Below, one piece after another: positions 16,471 through 25,559 of a stretch of DNA of 64,000 nt; position 1 is the first letter of the stretch, and each line of letters starts with the position of its first letter. Source of the DNA: CAYONP01 sp964405335. Lineage in GTDB: Bacteria > Armatimonadota > UBA10988. The translations under genes were made by a program, and so were the position numbers. The stretch lies in contig CAYONP010000021.1 of NCBI GenBank assembly GCA_964405335.1, positions 3,901 to 67,900 on the forward strand, given 5' to 3'. The notes under the pieces were generated by a model. It was not told the origin of the DNA. It searched no databases and was given only the letters and a program-made list of their open reading frames with translations.

Positions 16471-19281
16471 CTACTCGCCCTCCTCAACCAGCCGCAGCGC
16501 ATCGAACCAGGCGACGCCGGCGGTCAGCAGGCTGTAGCCGATCTGCCCCCGGTCGCGATCTTCCGGCGCGGTGCCGACCAGCTCGACGGTGGTCCACTCG
16601 GGACCGACCTCGGCCGTCACCGGCTCGGCGTCGAGCCCGGCCAGCGACAGCCGGACCCGCGCCCCGGGCCGGTCGGCGCGGACCTGCAGGCTGAGCCGGT
16701 AGCGCCGGCCGGCGTGCAGCCGGATGGGGAACGGCCGCATGGTCATCCCGCCGCCGTCGACCGGGGTGACCAGCCGCAGGCTGTGCCGGCCGTCGGCGAC
16801 GTGGGTGCGGTCGACCCGCGCCGAGGCGGCCGGATCACTGCCTCGGCCCATGTAGTAAGCATCGGGCGTGCCGACGTTGGCCCACTGCTCGAGGCTGGCG
16901 TTGCGCACCAGGTTACCCGGCTCGTCGGCCGCCAGCGGCAGAGGATCGCCGAGATAGAGCCGATAGGCGCGCGTGCCGTAGCCGTCAATCAGGTCGTCGA
17001 GCCGCTCGCCGGCGATGGCCATGGTGCGCTGCTCGAAGACCACCTCGGCCTCGCCGTCGGGCACACCGGGCAGCGACAGCGAGAAGGCGCGCGGCTGCGG
17101 CGAGGCGTTGGCGACCAGCAGGCAGACCGCCTGGTCGCTCCGCGTGAGGGCGGCGTGCAGGTCGTCGGCGCCGGTCTCGAGCCGCGTCCGCGGCGCGAGC
17201 AGCTCGGGCGCCAGCTCGGCCACCTCGGCGGCCAGGCGGCGGCACTCGTTCCACAGATGGATGCTGACCGGGTTGCCGTTCGGCGCGCGGCGAATGAAGT
17301 ACTGGATGCCGCGCGCTCCTTCGATCAGCGCCAGCCAGGTCATCACCCGCTCTTCGCGCGCTGACGGCTCGCGCTCCCACCACTCGCCGCCGCCGAAGGC
17401 CTGCGGCACGACCCAGATCGCCACCTCGGGCCGATGCTGTTCGACCATCTGCCGAATCGCCACCGCCACGCTGCCGGCCGGGCTGCGCGGGATCGGGTAG
17501 GGATCGGTCATCGAGATATCGAGCGCCCGCTCGTAGCGCACCGCCGCGCCGCGGTTGGCGAAGACCATCGTACACGGGTGGTACGGGTCGGCTGCCTTGA
17601 CCAGGTCATAGACCCGCTGCATTCGCTCCGGCGGCACGCCGTTCAGCTCGGGCTCATCGGCCAGGTACCAGCCGAGCAGCGCGGGATGGTCGCGCACCGC
17701 CTCGATCTCGCGTCGCAGGCGGTCGAACTTCTCCTCGCTGTCCTCGCCGACGGCCAGGCCGTGCAGACAGTAGTGGACCTGCAGCCCCGCCGCGCGGGCG
17801 CGGTCGAGCAGCTCGAACACCCGCGCCCGGTGCTCCTCGCCGTCGACCGTGTAGCGCCGGACATAGGGCCCGACAAAGGTCCAGCCCATCTGAGCGTCTT
17901 CGTCGATTTCGGGCAGCGGCGGATGATCGCAGTAGAAGCCGACCGGCAGGCTCGGCACGCCGTCGATGCGCAGGCCGCCGGTGGCATGGTCGATGACCAC
18001 CGTGTTCGGCTTCGGCGGTGCCTTGCGTAGCGTCACGGCGGCCCGACCCAGCGGCGTGCGGAAGGTGTTGGTCACCGTGAGCAGCTCGCAGGTCAGCTCG
18101 CTCGCGCCGTCGGGCAGGTCGGCCAGCGGGATCGGCACCTCGGTCACGGCGCCCGCGGCTACCGGCACGGTCGCCTGCACGGCGCCGCCGACGGCCAGTT
18201 CGAGCCGCTCCGGACGGTCGGTCGGCGCGACCCAGACGCGCAGCGTCGCCTCGGCCTGGTCGGTGTAGAGCGACAAGCCCGGCGTCACGCGCAGCGGCGA
18301 GACGACCTCGACCGAGATCGCGGGCGCGGCGAGGAGCAGCTGCTCGCCGGCGCGGATGGTGATGTTGACGCGGTACCGCCCGGCGACGAGCAGCCGCAGC
18401 GCCGGCATCGCGCTGACCGGCTCGGCGGCCGGTCGCGCCAGCGCCTCGACGGCGATGGTCTCACCCGCCTCGTCGGTCACCTCGACCCGGACGGTGACCT
18501 CGTCCGGCCCGCCGCCGTCGCCGGTCAGCCGGATGCGCGGCACGAAGCTGCCGGTGGTCACCCGCCGCGGCACCTCGAAGCCGATGATGGTCACGCCGCC
18601 GGCACTCAGCTTCGGCGCGCCGACGGTGAACACGGCGCGGAACCGGCGCTCCTCGCCGCGCGGCAGCGGCTCGTCGAAGCCGAGCCAGAAGTGGCCGTTG
18701 CGGTTGGCATAGTCATAGAGCGAGACCGGCCGACTGGCGGTGAGCTGCAGCGTGGCGAAGAGCGAGCGCAGTTCGACCTCGCTGCGGGCGCCGAAGGCCG
18801 GGCCGTTCTGGTAGGTCAAGGGCACCGTGCCGTCGCCGCGTTCGGAGGCGAAGGCGGCGCCGGCCCAGACCTCCTCGCGCGGTCGGCCGAGGCCGACCTG
18901 CAGGCCGGCGGCGTCCCAGCCGTCCTGGCGGTAGCTCCACTCGAGCACGAACCGGCCGGCGTCGTCGACGGTCACGCGCTGCGTGGCGGTGAAGCGGTCG
19001 GCCCGCCAGGTGCGGGTCAGCACGGGCCGGCCCTCCTCGGCGGCGAGGGCGACTTCGGGCTTGACGTCGTTGGTGTCGAAGTAGCGCCGGGTCCAGCCTG
19101 GGTCGTGTAGCACGAGTTCGTCGCCGACCGGCGACCAGAGCGGCGTGCCGGCCAGCGAGAGGGTCCACCCGACGCCGTTCTCCCAGCGCAGCAGCGCGTC
19201 GCCGCTGTGCAGCTCGGCCGCGGGCAGCGGCCCCTGAGCGGCCGCCGCCGAGGTCAGCGCGAGCAGCGCCAGGGCCCTCAC
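16471..19281 (-). CDS. secreted multidomain glycoside hydrolase-like protein
   Basis: A 936-residue exported protein with a short signal peptide (ALLALTSAAAAQG). The first ~420 residues are beta-rich, resembling beta-sandwich modules. Residues about 430-730 look like a TIM barrel, opened by a segment containing IDGVPSLPVGFY. The barrel has HPALLGWYLADEPE, where the glutamate sits as the acid/base does in clan GH-A enzymes, and later VVPQAFGGGEWW. The last ~150 residues (from NLVRNASLEQW) resemble a carbohydrate-binding module. A glycan-active role is inferred from the fold; the family number cannot be assigned by eye. The GTG start overlaps the ppiC stop by four bases. Confidence 0.75.
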   Translation of the reverse strand: MRALALLALTSAAAAQGPLPAAELHSGDALLRWENGVGWTLSLAGTPLWSPVGDELVLHDPGWTRRYFDTNDVKPEVALAAEEGRPVLTRTWRADRFTATQRVTVDDAGRFVLEWSYRQDGWDAAGLQVGLGRPREEVWAGAAFASERGDGTVPLTYQNGPAFGARSEVELRSLFATLQLTASRPVSLYDYANRNGHFWLGFDEPLPRGEERRFRAVFTVGAPKLSAGGVTIIGFEVPRRVTTGSFVPRIRLTGDGGGPDEVTVRVEVTDEAGETIAVEALARPAAEPVSAMPALRLLVAGRYRVNITIRAGEQLLLAAPAISVEVVSPLRVTPGLSLYTDQAEATLRVWVAPTDRPERLELAVGGAVQATVPVAAGAVTEVPIPLADLPDGASELTCELLTVTNTFRTPLGRAAVTLRKAPPKPNTVVIDHATGGLRIDGVPSLPVGFYCDHPPLPEIDEDAQMGWTFVGPYVRRYTVDGEEHRARVFELLDRARAAGLQVHYCLHGLAVGEDSEEKFDRLRREIEAVRDHPALLGWYLADEPELNGVPPERMQRVYDLVKAADPYHPCTMVFANRGAAVRYERALDISMTDPYPIPRSPAGSVAVAIRQMVEQHRPEVAIWVVPQAFGGGEWWEREPSAREERVMTWLALIEGARGIQYFIRRAPNGNPVSIHLWNECRRLAAEVAELAPELLAPRTRLETGADDLHAALTRSDQAVCLLVANASPQPRAFSLSLPGVPDGEAEVVFEQRTMAIAGERLDDLIDGYGTRAYRLYLGDPLPLAADEPGNLVRNASLEQWANVGTPDAYYMGRGSDPAASARVDRTHVADGRHSLRLVTPVDGGGMTMRPFPIRLHAGRRYRLSLQVRADRPGARVRLSLAGLDAEPVTAEVGPEWTTVELVGTAPEDRDRGQIGYSLLTAGVAWFDALRLVEEGE

Positions 19282-20267
19282 GGCATGGGTCCGGGCGTCG
19301 GGCCGGCGCCGGTTGTGTCGGTCGCCTCGGCCCGTTGCCGGAAGGCCGCCTGGACGGCCTGGAAGCGCAGCGGCAGGCCGGTGATGGTGCTCTCGCGCAG
19401 CACCTGGTCGATGAACGCGTCTTCATCGGTCGCGTTGGCCGACAGGTAATCGTGCCGCACCCGCTCGGCGACGCGCTCATAAGCTACCGGCTGGCCGGGC
19501 AGGCGCTCGACCATGAGCAGCAGGAACCACTTGCCGCCGAACTCGACCGGCGCCGGGGTCATCTCGTTGATGGGCAGGTTCTCAATCGCGTCGAAGATCG
19601 GCTTGGCTCGCTCCTGCAGCAGGTGAACCACCTGCGGCTGGAGCATCCCGCCGTCGCTCGAGGTGGCGCGGTCGATCGAGTGGCGCAGCGCGGCGGCGAA
19701 GAAAGTCAGGCGGCCCTCGGTGATCTCGCCGAGCACCGCGTCGGCCTTCTCCTTGGTGTCGCAGACAATCTGCCGGTAGCGCACCGTGTCGGGCTTGTCG
19801 TAGAGGTTCTTGCGGTGCGCTTCGAAGAAGCCGCGGAGCTTCTCGTCGGTCACCTCGACCTCGCGGCTGCGCAGTTTGAGGTCGAGCAGCTCGCTCTCGA
19901 TCTGCCGCCGCACGGCCGCCTCGTCGAGCCCGCCCTCGATCACCCAGCGGGTGAACAGCTCGGCCTTGCCGCCGAACTCCTCGTCGATGAAGCCGGACAC
20001 CCGGGCATCGATCTCCTCGTCGGTGACGGTGATCCCCGCCGCGGCGGCGCGCTGGTGCAGCAGCTCGGTCAGGATCACCCGCTCGGCGGCCAGCCGGCCG
20101 GCCTGGTCCTGCAGCACGGTGTAGAAGTCGGCGTAGGTCACCGGCTGGTCGTTGACCGTGGCGAATACCTGGTCGGGCGCCGGCACGGTGGACTGGGCCA
20201 CCAGTCCGCCGGCAAAGGCGGCGGCGGCCACGGCGACGAGGGTGAGACGGCGTACGGGCTGGTCCAT
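19278..20267 (-). CDS. exported SurA/PrsA-like peptidyl-prolyl isomerase
   Basis: A 329-residue extracytoplasmic foldase. A signal peptide covers about residues 1-26 (LTLVAVAAAAFAGGLVAQS). A SurA-N/trigger-like helical domain follows, starting at FATVNDQPVTYADF. A parvulin-type rotamase domain then runs over about 165-270, recognised from VRYRQIVCDTKEKADAVLGEI and DGGMLQPQVVHLL. It probably helps fold exported proteins, including the large secreted glycosidase-like protein encoded next with a four-base overlap. The region upstream contains a good -10 box (TATACT) on this strand. Confidence 0.85.
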   Translation of the reverse strand: MDQPVRRLTLVAVAAAAFAGGLVAQSTVPAPDQVFATVNDQPVTYADFYTVLQDQAGRLAAERVILTELLHQRAAAAGITVTDEEIDARVSGFIDEEFGGKAELFTRWVIEGGLDEAAVRRQIESELLDLKLRSREVEVTDEKLRGFFEAHRKNLYDKPDTVRYRQIVCDTKEKADAVLGEITEGRLTFFAAALRHSIDRATSSDGGMLQPQVVHLLQERAKPIFDAIENLPINEMTPAPVEFGGKWFLLLMVERLPGQPVAYERVAERVRHDYLSANATDEDAFIDQVLRESTITGLPLRFQAVQAAFRQRAEATDTTGAGPTPGPMP

Positions 20268-20292
20268 CGGCTGCGGCTCCGAGCGCTTGCCG

Positions 20293-20298
20293 AGTATA
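20293..20298 (-). promoter_or_regulatory. probable -10 box for the ppiC-like operon
   Basis: The minus strand reads TATACT, five of six matches to the sigma-70 -10 consensus, about 26 bases before the start codon of the peptidyl-prolyl isomerase gene. No convincing -35 box is visible 16-18 bases upstream. The call rests on this one element and on the divergent gene layout. Confidence 0.4.
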
Positions 20299-20382
20299 CC
20301 TGCAATCGCGTCATGACGCAGCCCGGCGGCCGACTCACACTGATCGAGGCGCCAGCCGGCGAATGGGCGTGTTCGCCTTCCT

Positions 20383-20477
20383 GGTAGGGGCAGGTCTCAG
20401 ACCTGCCCGCCAGCGAACGGAGCCGCTCTGGAAGCTGGCTCGTCGGCAATCGGGCGGGTCTGTGACCCGCCCCTACC
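20383..20477. repeat. 95-bp element bounded by GGTAGGGGC inverted repeats
   Basis: The element starts with GGTAGGGGC and ends with the exact complement GCCCCTACC. Inside are two strong hairpins, GGGCAGGTCTCAGACCTGCCC (20388-20408) and GGGCGGGTCTGTGACCCGCCC (20452-20472). Size and structure resemble a small non-autonomous palindromic repeat. It sits in the 256-base divergent gap between the isomerase gene and the molybdenum hydroxylase operon. Confidence 0.65.
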
Positions 20478-20523
20478 GCGGAGACCAACACGCCAGGACG
20501 CCGGCTGTAGAGAGGAAGGTCTG

Positions 20524-21156
20524 ATGCCCACCCCCAACCCACCCGACGGACCGCGCGCCCCGTCGAGACGCGATTTTCTCCGCGGCGCAGCGGTCGGCGC
20601 GGTCGCCACCGGGCTGCTCGAGCCGCGCGAGGCGGCCGCCGCGGACCACGCCGGGCCGAGCGTGAGCGGTACGGTCACCGCCCCGCTGAAGGTCAACGGC
20701 CGGGTGATCGAGGTCGAGGTCGAGCCGCGCACCACGCTGCTCGACGCCCTGCGGGACGGCCACACCGCCGGCGGCGAGGCCGTCGACCAGACGGGCGCCA
20801 AGAAGGTCTGCGATCGCGGCACCTGCGGCGCCTGCACGGTCCTGCTCGACGGCAAGCCGATCTATGCCTGCTCAATGCTCGCCCTCGACGCGGTCGACCA
20901 CGAGATCGAGACGGTCGAGGGCTTTGCCGCCGGCGACGAGCTGCACGCGGTGCAGGCCGCCTTTGTCGAACACGACGCGCTGATGTGCGGCTTCTGCACC
21001 CCCGGCTTCGTCACCAGCGCGGTGGCGCTGCTGCGCGACAACAAGGCTCCCAGCCGCGCCGAGATCCAGGCCGCACTGAACGGCAACTTCTGCCGCTGCG
21101 GCACCTACCACCGCATCTTCGAGGCGGTGGCCGACGCTGCCGGACGACTGGCTTAG
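20524..21156 (+). CDS. Tat-exported [2Fe-2S] subunit of a xanthine dehydrogenase-family enzyme
   Basis: A 210-residue iron-sulfur subunit like PaoA/YagT. The N-terminus has a twin-arginine signal (SRRDFLRG at 14-21, then a hydrophobic Ala/Gly segment), so the complex is probably exported folded to the periplasm. A plant-ferredoxin-type cluster is bound by C96, C101, C104 and C116. The second cluster in the helical domain is bound by C155, C158, C190 and C192. It passes electrons between the molybdenum cofactor and FAD subunits, encoded just downstream. Ten bases separate it from the molybdenum subunit gene. Confidence 0.92.
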   Translation: MPTPNPPDGPRAPSRRDFLRGAAVGAVATGLLEPREAAAADHAGPSVSGTVTAPLKVNGRVIEVEVEPRTTLLDALRDGHTAGGEAVDQTGAKKVCDRGTCGACTVLLDGKPIYACSMLALDAVDHEIETVEGFAAGDELHAVQAAFVEHDALMCGFCTPGFVTSAVALLRDNKAPSRAEIQAALNGNFCRCGTYHRIFEAVADAAGRLA

Positions 21157-21165
21157 GAGACGAGC

Positions 21166-23268
21166 ATGCCAAGTTGGCCGACGGAACGGCGCGTGCTCGG
21201 AACCCGCGTCCCCCGCCTCGAGGGGCCGCAGAAGGTCTCCGGCCGCGCCAAGTATGCCTATGACATCAACCTGCCCGGGCTCTGCCACGCGGTGCTGCTC
21301 CAGTCGCCGCACGGCCACTGCCGCGTGACGAGCATCGACACCGCCCGCGCCGAGCGGCTGCCCGGCGTGCGCGCCGTGCGGGTGCTGCGCGGGCCGGGCA
21401 GCGTGCTGCAATACCACGGTGACGAGGTCGCCGTCGCGGTGGCCGACAGCGAGGCTCAGGCCCGCGACGCGGTGGCCGCCATCGCGGTCGATTACGAGGT
21501 GCTGACGCCGGTGGTCTATGAAGACGACGCCATGAAGCCCGACGCACCGCGGCTGCACGACGAAGGCAACTTCCGCCGCGGCGACCCGCGCCGGCAGGGC
21601 GATACCGCCGCCGCCTTCGCCGCCGCCGCAGCCAGCTTCGAGGGCACCTTCTCGTACGGCGTGCAGACGCATTCGTGCCTCGAGGCGCACGGTGCCGTGG
21701 CGCAGGTGGTCGACGGCAAAGTGACCGTCTGGTCGTCGACTCAGTCGGTCTCGAGCGTGCGCGAGGCGCTGGTGCGCAGCCTGCGCGTGGCGCCGGCCGA
21801 TGTCGAGGTGATTGTCGAGCATATGGGCGGTGGCTTCGGCGGCAAACTCGGGCTCGACCGCGAGGCCGCCTATGCTGCCGAGCTGGCCCGCGATATCGGC
21901 CGGCCGGTGAAGCTGATGCGCGACCGCGAGGGCGAGCAGACCGACACCGGCTGCCGCGAGTCGAACACCGCCCGCCTGCGCCTGGCCTGCGACGCCAACG
22001 GCCGGCTGACCGCGGTCGCCGGCGAGGGCTACGGCACCGGCGGCGTCGGCGGCCGGGCCGGGCTGCGGGTGCCCTACATCTACGGCTGCCCCAACGTCGA
22101 CTATCAGCACACCGACGTGTTCGTCAACGCGAACAGCGTGCGGGCGATGCGCGCGCCGGGCTGCCCTGGCGCCTCGTTCATCATGGAGTCGGCGGTCGAG
22201 GGCATGGCCGAAGCCGCCGGCATCGACCCGCTCGAGTTCCGCAAGCGCAACCTGGGCGGCGGGTACGTCACGCAGCTCGACCTCGGCGCGCAGGCGATCG
22301 GCTGGCAGAACCGCCGGCCGACGCGCGCCGCGGCGGGCGAGCCGGGGCCGCTCAAGCGCGGCTTCGGTTGCGCCGTGGCCCAGTGGGGTGGCAGCGGGCA
22401 CGATTCGAACGCCCGGCTGGCTGTCCATCCCGACGGGCAGATCGAGATCTGGTGCGCGACCCAAGACCTCGGCACGGGCACGCGCACTGCGCTGGCCATC
22501 GTCGTCGCCGAGACCTTTGGCCTGCAGCCGCAGGAGGTGACCGTCCACATCGGGCACGGCAGTTACCCGCCGTCGGGCGGCAGCGGCGGCAGCACGACCA
22601 TCGGCGGCGTCGCCTCGGCCGCGCGGACCGTCGGCGAGCAGGCGCTCGAGCGCTTCCTCGCCACCGTGGCGCCGCACCTGGAGACCGAGCCGGGCAACCT
22701 GCAGATCGTGCCCGGCGCGGTGCAGGTGCGGGGCAACGCCGACCGGCGGCTGACCTGGCCACAGGCCTGCGCCACGCTCGGCGCCAATCCCATCACGGCC
22801 GAGGCGCCGCGCGTCGGCGGCCTGACCGCCGGCGGCGTCGGCGGGGCGCAGTTCGCCGAGGTCGAGGTCGACACCGAGACCGGCGTGGTCCGCGTGCTGC
22901 ACATGGTCGCCGTGCAGGACTGCGGCCTGGTGGTCAACCGCCTGACCTGCGAGAGCCAGGTGATCGGCGGCGTGACCATGGGCATCGGCCTGGCGCTGTT
23001 CGAGGAGCGGGTGATGGACCGGCCGAGCGGCCGGATGCTCAACCCCAACCTCGAGTTCTACAAGCTGCCCGGCGCATCGGACATCCCGCCGATCACCTGC
23101 CTGCTGCAGGACATGCCCGAGCGCGGCGTGATCGGCGTCGGCGAGCCGCCGGCGATCCCCACCGCCTCGGCCATCGCCAACGCCGTCTTCAACGCGATCG
23201 GGGTGCAGGTGACCAGCCTGCCGCTGACGCCCGACAAGGTGTTGGCGGCCCTCGGAGAGACGGTATGA
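21166..23268 (+). CDS. molybdenum cofactor-binding subunit of a xanthine dehydrogenase-family enzyme
   Basis: A 700-residue catalytic subunit like PaoC/YagR. The N-terminal a/b-hammerhead domain begins LEGPQKVSGRAKYAYDINLPG. The cofactor-binding part has GGGFGGKLGLDREAAYAAELA, RAMRAPGCPGASFIMES and GGSGGSTTIGG. The catalytic glutamate is E660 in the VGEPPA motif near the C-terminus. It has no signal peptide and would be carried out with the Tat-tagged iron-sulfur subunit. The family oxidises aldehydes, purines or N-heterocycles, and the substrate cannot be read from sequence alone. The last four bases overlap the FAD subunit start (ATGA). Confidence 0.92.
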   Translation: MPSWPTERRVLGTRVPRLEGPQKVSGRAKYAYDINLPGLCHAVLLQSPHGHCRVTSIDTARAERLPGVRAVRVLRGPGSVLQYHGDEVAVAVADSEAQARDAVAAIAVDYEVLTPVVYEDDAMKPDAPRLHDEGNFRRGDPRRQGDTAAAFAAAAASFEGTFSYGVQTHSCLEAHGAVAQVVDGKVTVWSSTQSVSSVREALVRSLRVAPADVEVIVEHMGGGFGGKLGLDREAAYAAELARDIGRPVKLMRDREGEQTDTGCRESNTARLRLACDANGRLTAVAGEGYGTGGVGGRAGLRVPYIYGCPNVDYQHTDVFVNANSVRAMRAPGCPGASFIMESAVEGMAEAAGIDPLEFRKRNLGGGYVTQLDLGAQAIGWQNRRPTRAAAGEPGPLKRGFGCAVAQWGGSGHDSNARLAVHPDGQIEIWCATQDLGTGTRTALAIVVAETFGLQPQEVTVHIGHGSYPPSGGSGGSTTIGGVASAARTVGEQALERFLATVAPHLETEPGNLQIVPGAVQVRGNADRRLTWPQACATLGANPITAEAPRVGGLTAGGVGGAQFAEVEVDTETGVVRVLHMVAVQDCGLVVNRLTCESQVIGGVTMGIGLALFEERVMDRPSGRMLNPNLEFYKLPGASDIPPITCLLQDMPERGVIGVGEPPAIPTASAIANAVFNAIGVQVTSLPLTPDKVLAALGETV

Positions 23269-24251
23269 AAGCCTTCGAGATGACCCGGCCGAGCAACCCC
23301 GCCGAGGCGGTGCAGCAGCTCGGCGGCGCCGCGGGGGCGAGCCTCGCCCTCGGCGGCGGTCAGGACCTGCTCGCCCTGCTCAAGGACCGGGTGCTCGAAC
23401 CCGATCGCATCGTCAACCTGAAGAGCCTGCCTGGCCTGCGCGTCATCGAAACCGCCGGCGGCAGCCTGCAGCTCGGCGCGCTGGTCACCCTCGACGAGCT
23501 GACCCGCAGCGAGGCGGCGCGCTCGGGTTGGCCGATGCTGGTTGAGGCCGCCGGCGCGGTCGGCACGCCGCAGATCCGCAACCTCGGCACGGTCGGCGGC
23601 AACCTGTGCCAGCAGCCGCGCTGCTGGTATTACCGCTACGCCGCCTTCGACTGCCACCTGACCGGCGGCACGGGCTGCCCGGCGGTGCCGGGCGACAACC
23701 GGCACCATGCGATCTTCGGCGGCGGGCCGTGCGCCAATGCCTTTGCCGCCTCACTCGCCTTCCCGCTGCAGGCCTACGGCGCCACGGTGCGGGTGCAGGG
23801 GCCGGGCGGCGAGCGGACCGTCGCCGTGGCCGACCTCTACCCGGACCCGGCCGCCGGCAGCCGGTCGGTGACCACCCTGGCGGGCGACGAGATCATCCTC
23901 GGGGTCACCGTCCCCAGCGCCGCGGGCTGGCAGGGGGCGCACCGCGAGGTGCGCTTCCGGCAGTCGGTCGACTGGCCGGCGGCCAGCGCCACGGTGCTGC
24001 TGCAGATCGCTGGCGGTAACGTTGCAGACGCACGGATCGTGCTCGGGTCGGTGTCACCGCGGCCGCATGTCCCCACCGCCGCCGAAGAGGCTTTGCGCGG
24101 CAAACCGCTGACCGCGCCGTTGGCCGCGGCGGCGGCACAGGTGGCGGTCGCCGACGCGCAGCCGCTGAGCGGCAACGGCTACAAGGTGGCGCTGACCCGC
24201 AACCTGCTGCGGCGCACGATTCTCGCCGCCGCCGGCATGGAGGGAGCGTGA
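23265..24251 (+). CDS. FAD-binding subunit of a xanthine dehydrogenase-family enzyme, with extra Cys cluster
   Basis: A 328-residue FAD subunit like PaoB/YagS. FAD-binding motifs are ALGGGQDLLALLKD, IRNLGTVGGNL and the IFGGGPCANAF segment. Four cysteines (C115, C120, C130, C138) lie in the insertion that holds a [4Fe-4S] cluster in PaoB-like proteins, so an extra cluster is likely. The start ATG is fixed by the ATGA overlap with the molybdenum subunit gene. A much longer in-frame opening upstream runs through that gene and is a high-GC artefact. The stop shares bases with the start of the next small gene (TGATG). Confidence 0.91.
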   Translation: MKAFEMTRPSNPAEAVQQLGGAAGASLALGGGQDLLALLKDRVLEPDRIVNLKSLPGLRVIETAGGSLQLGALVTLDELTRSEAARSGWPMLVEAAGAVGTPQIRNLGTVGGNLCQQPRCWYYRYAAFDCHLTGGTGCPAVPGDNRHHAIFGGGPCANAFAASLAFPLQAYGATVRVQGPGGERTVAVADLYPDPAAGSRSVTTLAGDEIILGVTVPSAAGWQGAHREVRFRQSVDWPAASATVLLQIAGGNVADARIVLGSVSPRPHVPTAAEEALRGKPLTAPLAAAAAQVAVADAQPLSGNGYKVALTRNLLRRTILAAAGMEGA

Positions 24252-24487
24252 TGGCACAGGCAATCTCAAGGCGTTCGGTCTGCCGCAACTTCCGCTCGAA
24301 GAAGATGTACACCGCCGGCGGCGACCCGAGCTACGACGAACTCAGCGCCGACTCTTACGCGCACTGCTGGTGCCTGACCACGCTCCGCGAGTTCGGCCCG
24401 GACCAGAAGATCTGCGACCTGACCCGCTGCCTGCCCGGCCGAAGCTGCTTCGAAGCCCTGGTGCCACTGCGCGAGGACGCCGAGTAG
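24251..24487 (+). CDS. small Cys-rich protein of the molybdenum hydroxylase operon
   Basis: A 78-residue protein with six cysteines (C11, C39, C41, C55, C60, C66), including a C-W-C motif, and no membrane helix or signal. I do not recognise the family. Its ATG overlaps the stop of the FAD subunit by one base, so it is probably made with the enzyme. The cysteine spacing could suit a metal site; a role in maturation or electron transfer is speculation from context. It could equally be an unrelated last gene of the operon. Confidence 0.65.
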   Translation: MAQAISRRSVCRNFRSKKMYTAGGDPSYDELSADSYAHCWCLTTLREFGPDQKICDLTRCLPGRSCFEALVPLREDAE

Positions 24488-24798
24488 ACCACCGAGACCG
24501 CTAACCCATCGACTCGAAACGCGCGTGCCGCGGCCGGTGATGGCGGTCGAGCGGCGCCAGCCGGCCCGCGTCGCCGGGTCGAGCTGCCGGTACCACCCAT
24601 GCAGGACATGCTGCCGTATCGATTCGTGAGCCGAATCGTGCACTCGGCGCTTGCCAGCGAGGGCGCCGGTGTGTTAGGAAATAGTTAGGGTGGCATGAGT
24701 GGTCACCCTGACACCATACTAACCATCGGCGTGTACCGTCCCAGACGGTCGCACAGCCGAGGGCATGACGAGCCGACCGCGGCTCGACACGGAGAAGC
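24488..24798. other. intergenic region with little recognisable content
   Basis: About 310 bases separate the molybdenum hydroxylase operon from the pseudopilin cluster. I see no gene. A weak inverted repeat (AGGGTG...CACCCT) lies about 100 bases before the next start codon, in a locally AT-richer stretch (TTAGGAAATAGTTAGGG). That stretch may hold the promoter of the pseudopilin cluster, but no clear -35/-10 pair is visible. Confidence 0.4.
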
Positions 24799-25533
24799 AT
24801 GACGATGCGCACAACCTCGAGGGCGCGGCGCGCCTTCACACTGATCGAGTTGTTGGTGGTCATCGCCATCATCGCGATCCTGGCCGCTATCCTGTTCCCG
24901 GTCTTCACCAAGGCGCGCGAGAAGGCGCGTCAGGCGAGTTGCCAGTCGAACGAGAAGCAGATCATGCTCGCCATTCTGCAGTACGTGCAGGATTACGACG
25001 AGACCTTCTCGCTCGACAGCAACGGCGGGTCCTGGCCCGTCTCGATGCTCAACCTGGGTCAGGCCGTGGCCAACCCGGCCCGCACGAACACTTACTGGGG
25101 CACGCACTACTACAACTACACCAAGAACGCCCAGATCTTCAAGTGCCCGAGTGAGAAGGGCGGCAACGACACCTACCAGACCGACGGGACGGGCACCAAC
25201 GCGACCATCGCGGCGTACAACTGCTACGGCATGAACCCGTGGGTCGAGCGCGCGCCGGCCGACCGCCTCCGCCTGGCGGTGATCAACTATCCGGCCGAGC
25301 TGGCGGTGTTCCACGACTCGTTCGAGGCCAACCTCGACGACAACGGCGACACCTTCGCGCCGCAGAGCGGGCAGACCCTGAACCTGACCCAGCACCGGGC
25401 CTACCCGGCGCGCATGGCCGAATACTGGCGGCACAACGAGACCGCCAACGTGGCCTATGCCGACGGGCACGTCAAGACGCTGGTCTACGGCGACGCCTAT
25501 CCGCGGGCTCTGTACGATCCGTACCGGTTCTAG
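24799..25533 (+). CDS. type II pseudopilin-like H-X9-DG protein (1 of 3)
   Basis: A 244-residue protein with a class III signal: basic leader RTTSRARRA, then FTLIELLVVIAIIAILAAIL with Glu at +5. Prepilin peptidase would cut before Phe, although the -1 residue is Ala rather than the usual Gly. The segment FPVFTKAREKARQASC follows. The C-terminal domain ends in H-X9-DG (HNETANVAYADGHVKTL). Such proteins are numerous in Armatimonadota and Planctomycetes, but their role is unclear; a surface or secretion-linked filament subunit is the usual guess. A GGAG lies shortly before the ATG. It is very similar along its whole length to the product of 26802-27521. Confidence 0.88.
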   Translation: MTMRTTSRARRAFTLIELLVVIAIIAILAAILFPVFTKAREKARQASCQSNEKQIMLAILQYVQDYDETFSLDSNGGSWPVSMLNLGQAVANPARTNTYWGTHYYNYTKNAQIFKCPSEKGGNDTYQTDGTGTNATIAAYNCYGMNPWVERAPADRLRLAVINYPAELAVFHDSFEANLDDNGDTFAPQSGQTLNLTQHRAYPARMAEYWRHNETANVAYADGHVKTLVYGDAYPRALYDPYRF

Positions 25534-25559
25534 CGTAGGCGGGCGAAGGAGCGTGATCG

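Noticed and set aside
20872..22902. A 676-codon minus-strand frame opposite the molybdenum hydroxylase genes
   Set aside because: It is a low-complexity His/Arg/Ala-rich translation with no motif, and the + strand genes are unambiguous.
21675..23264. An in-frame upstream extension of the FAD subunit through the molybdenum subunit gene
   Set aside because: The translation before Met at 23265 is Arg/Gly repeats, and the ATGA overlap gives a clear start.
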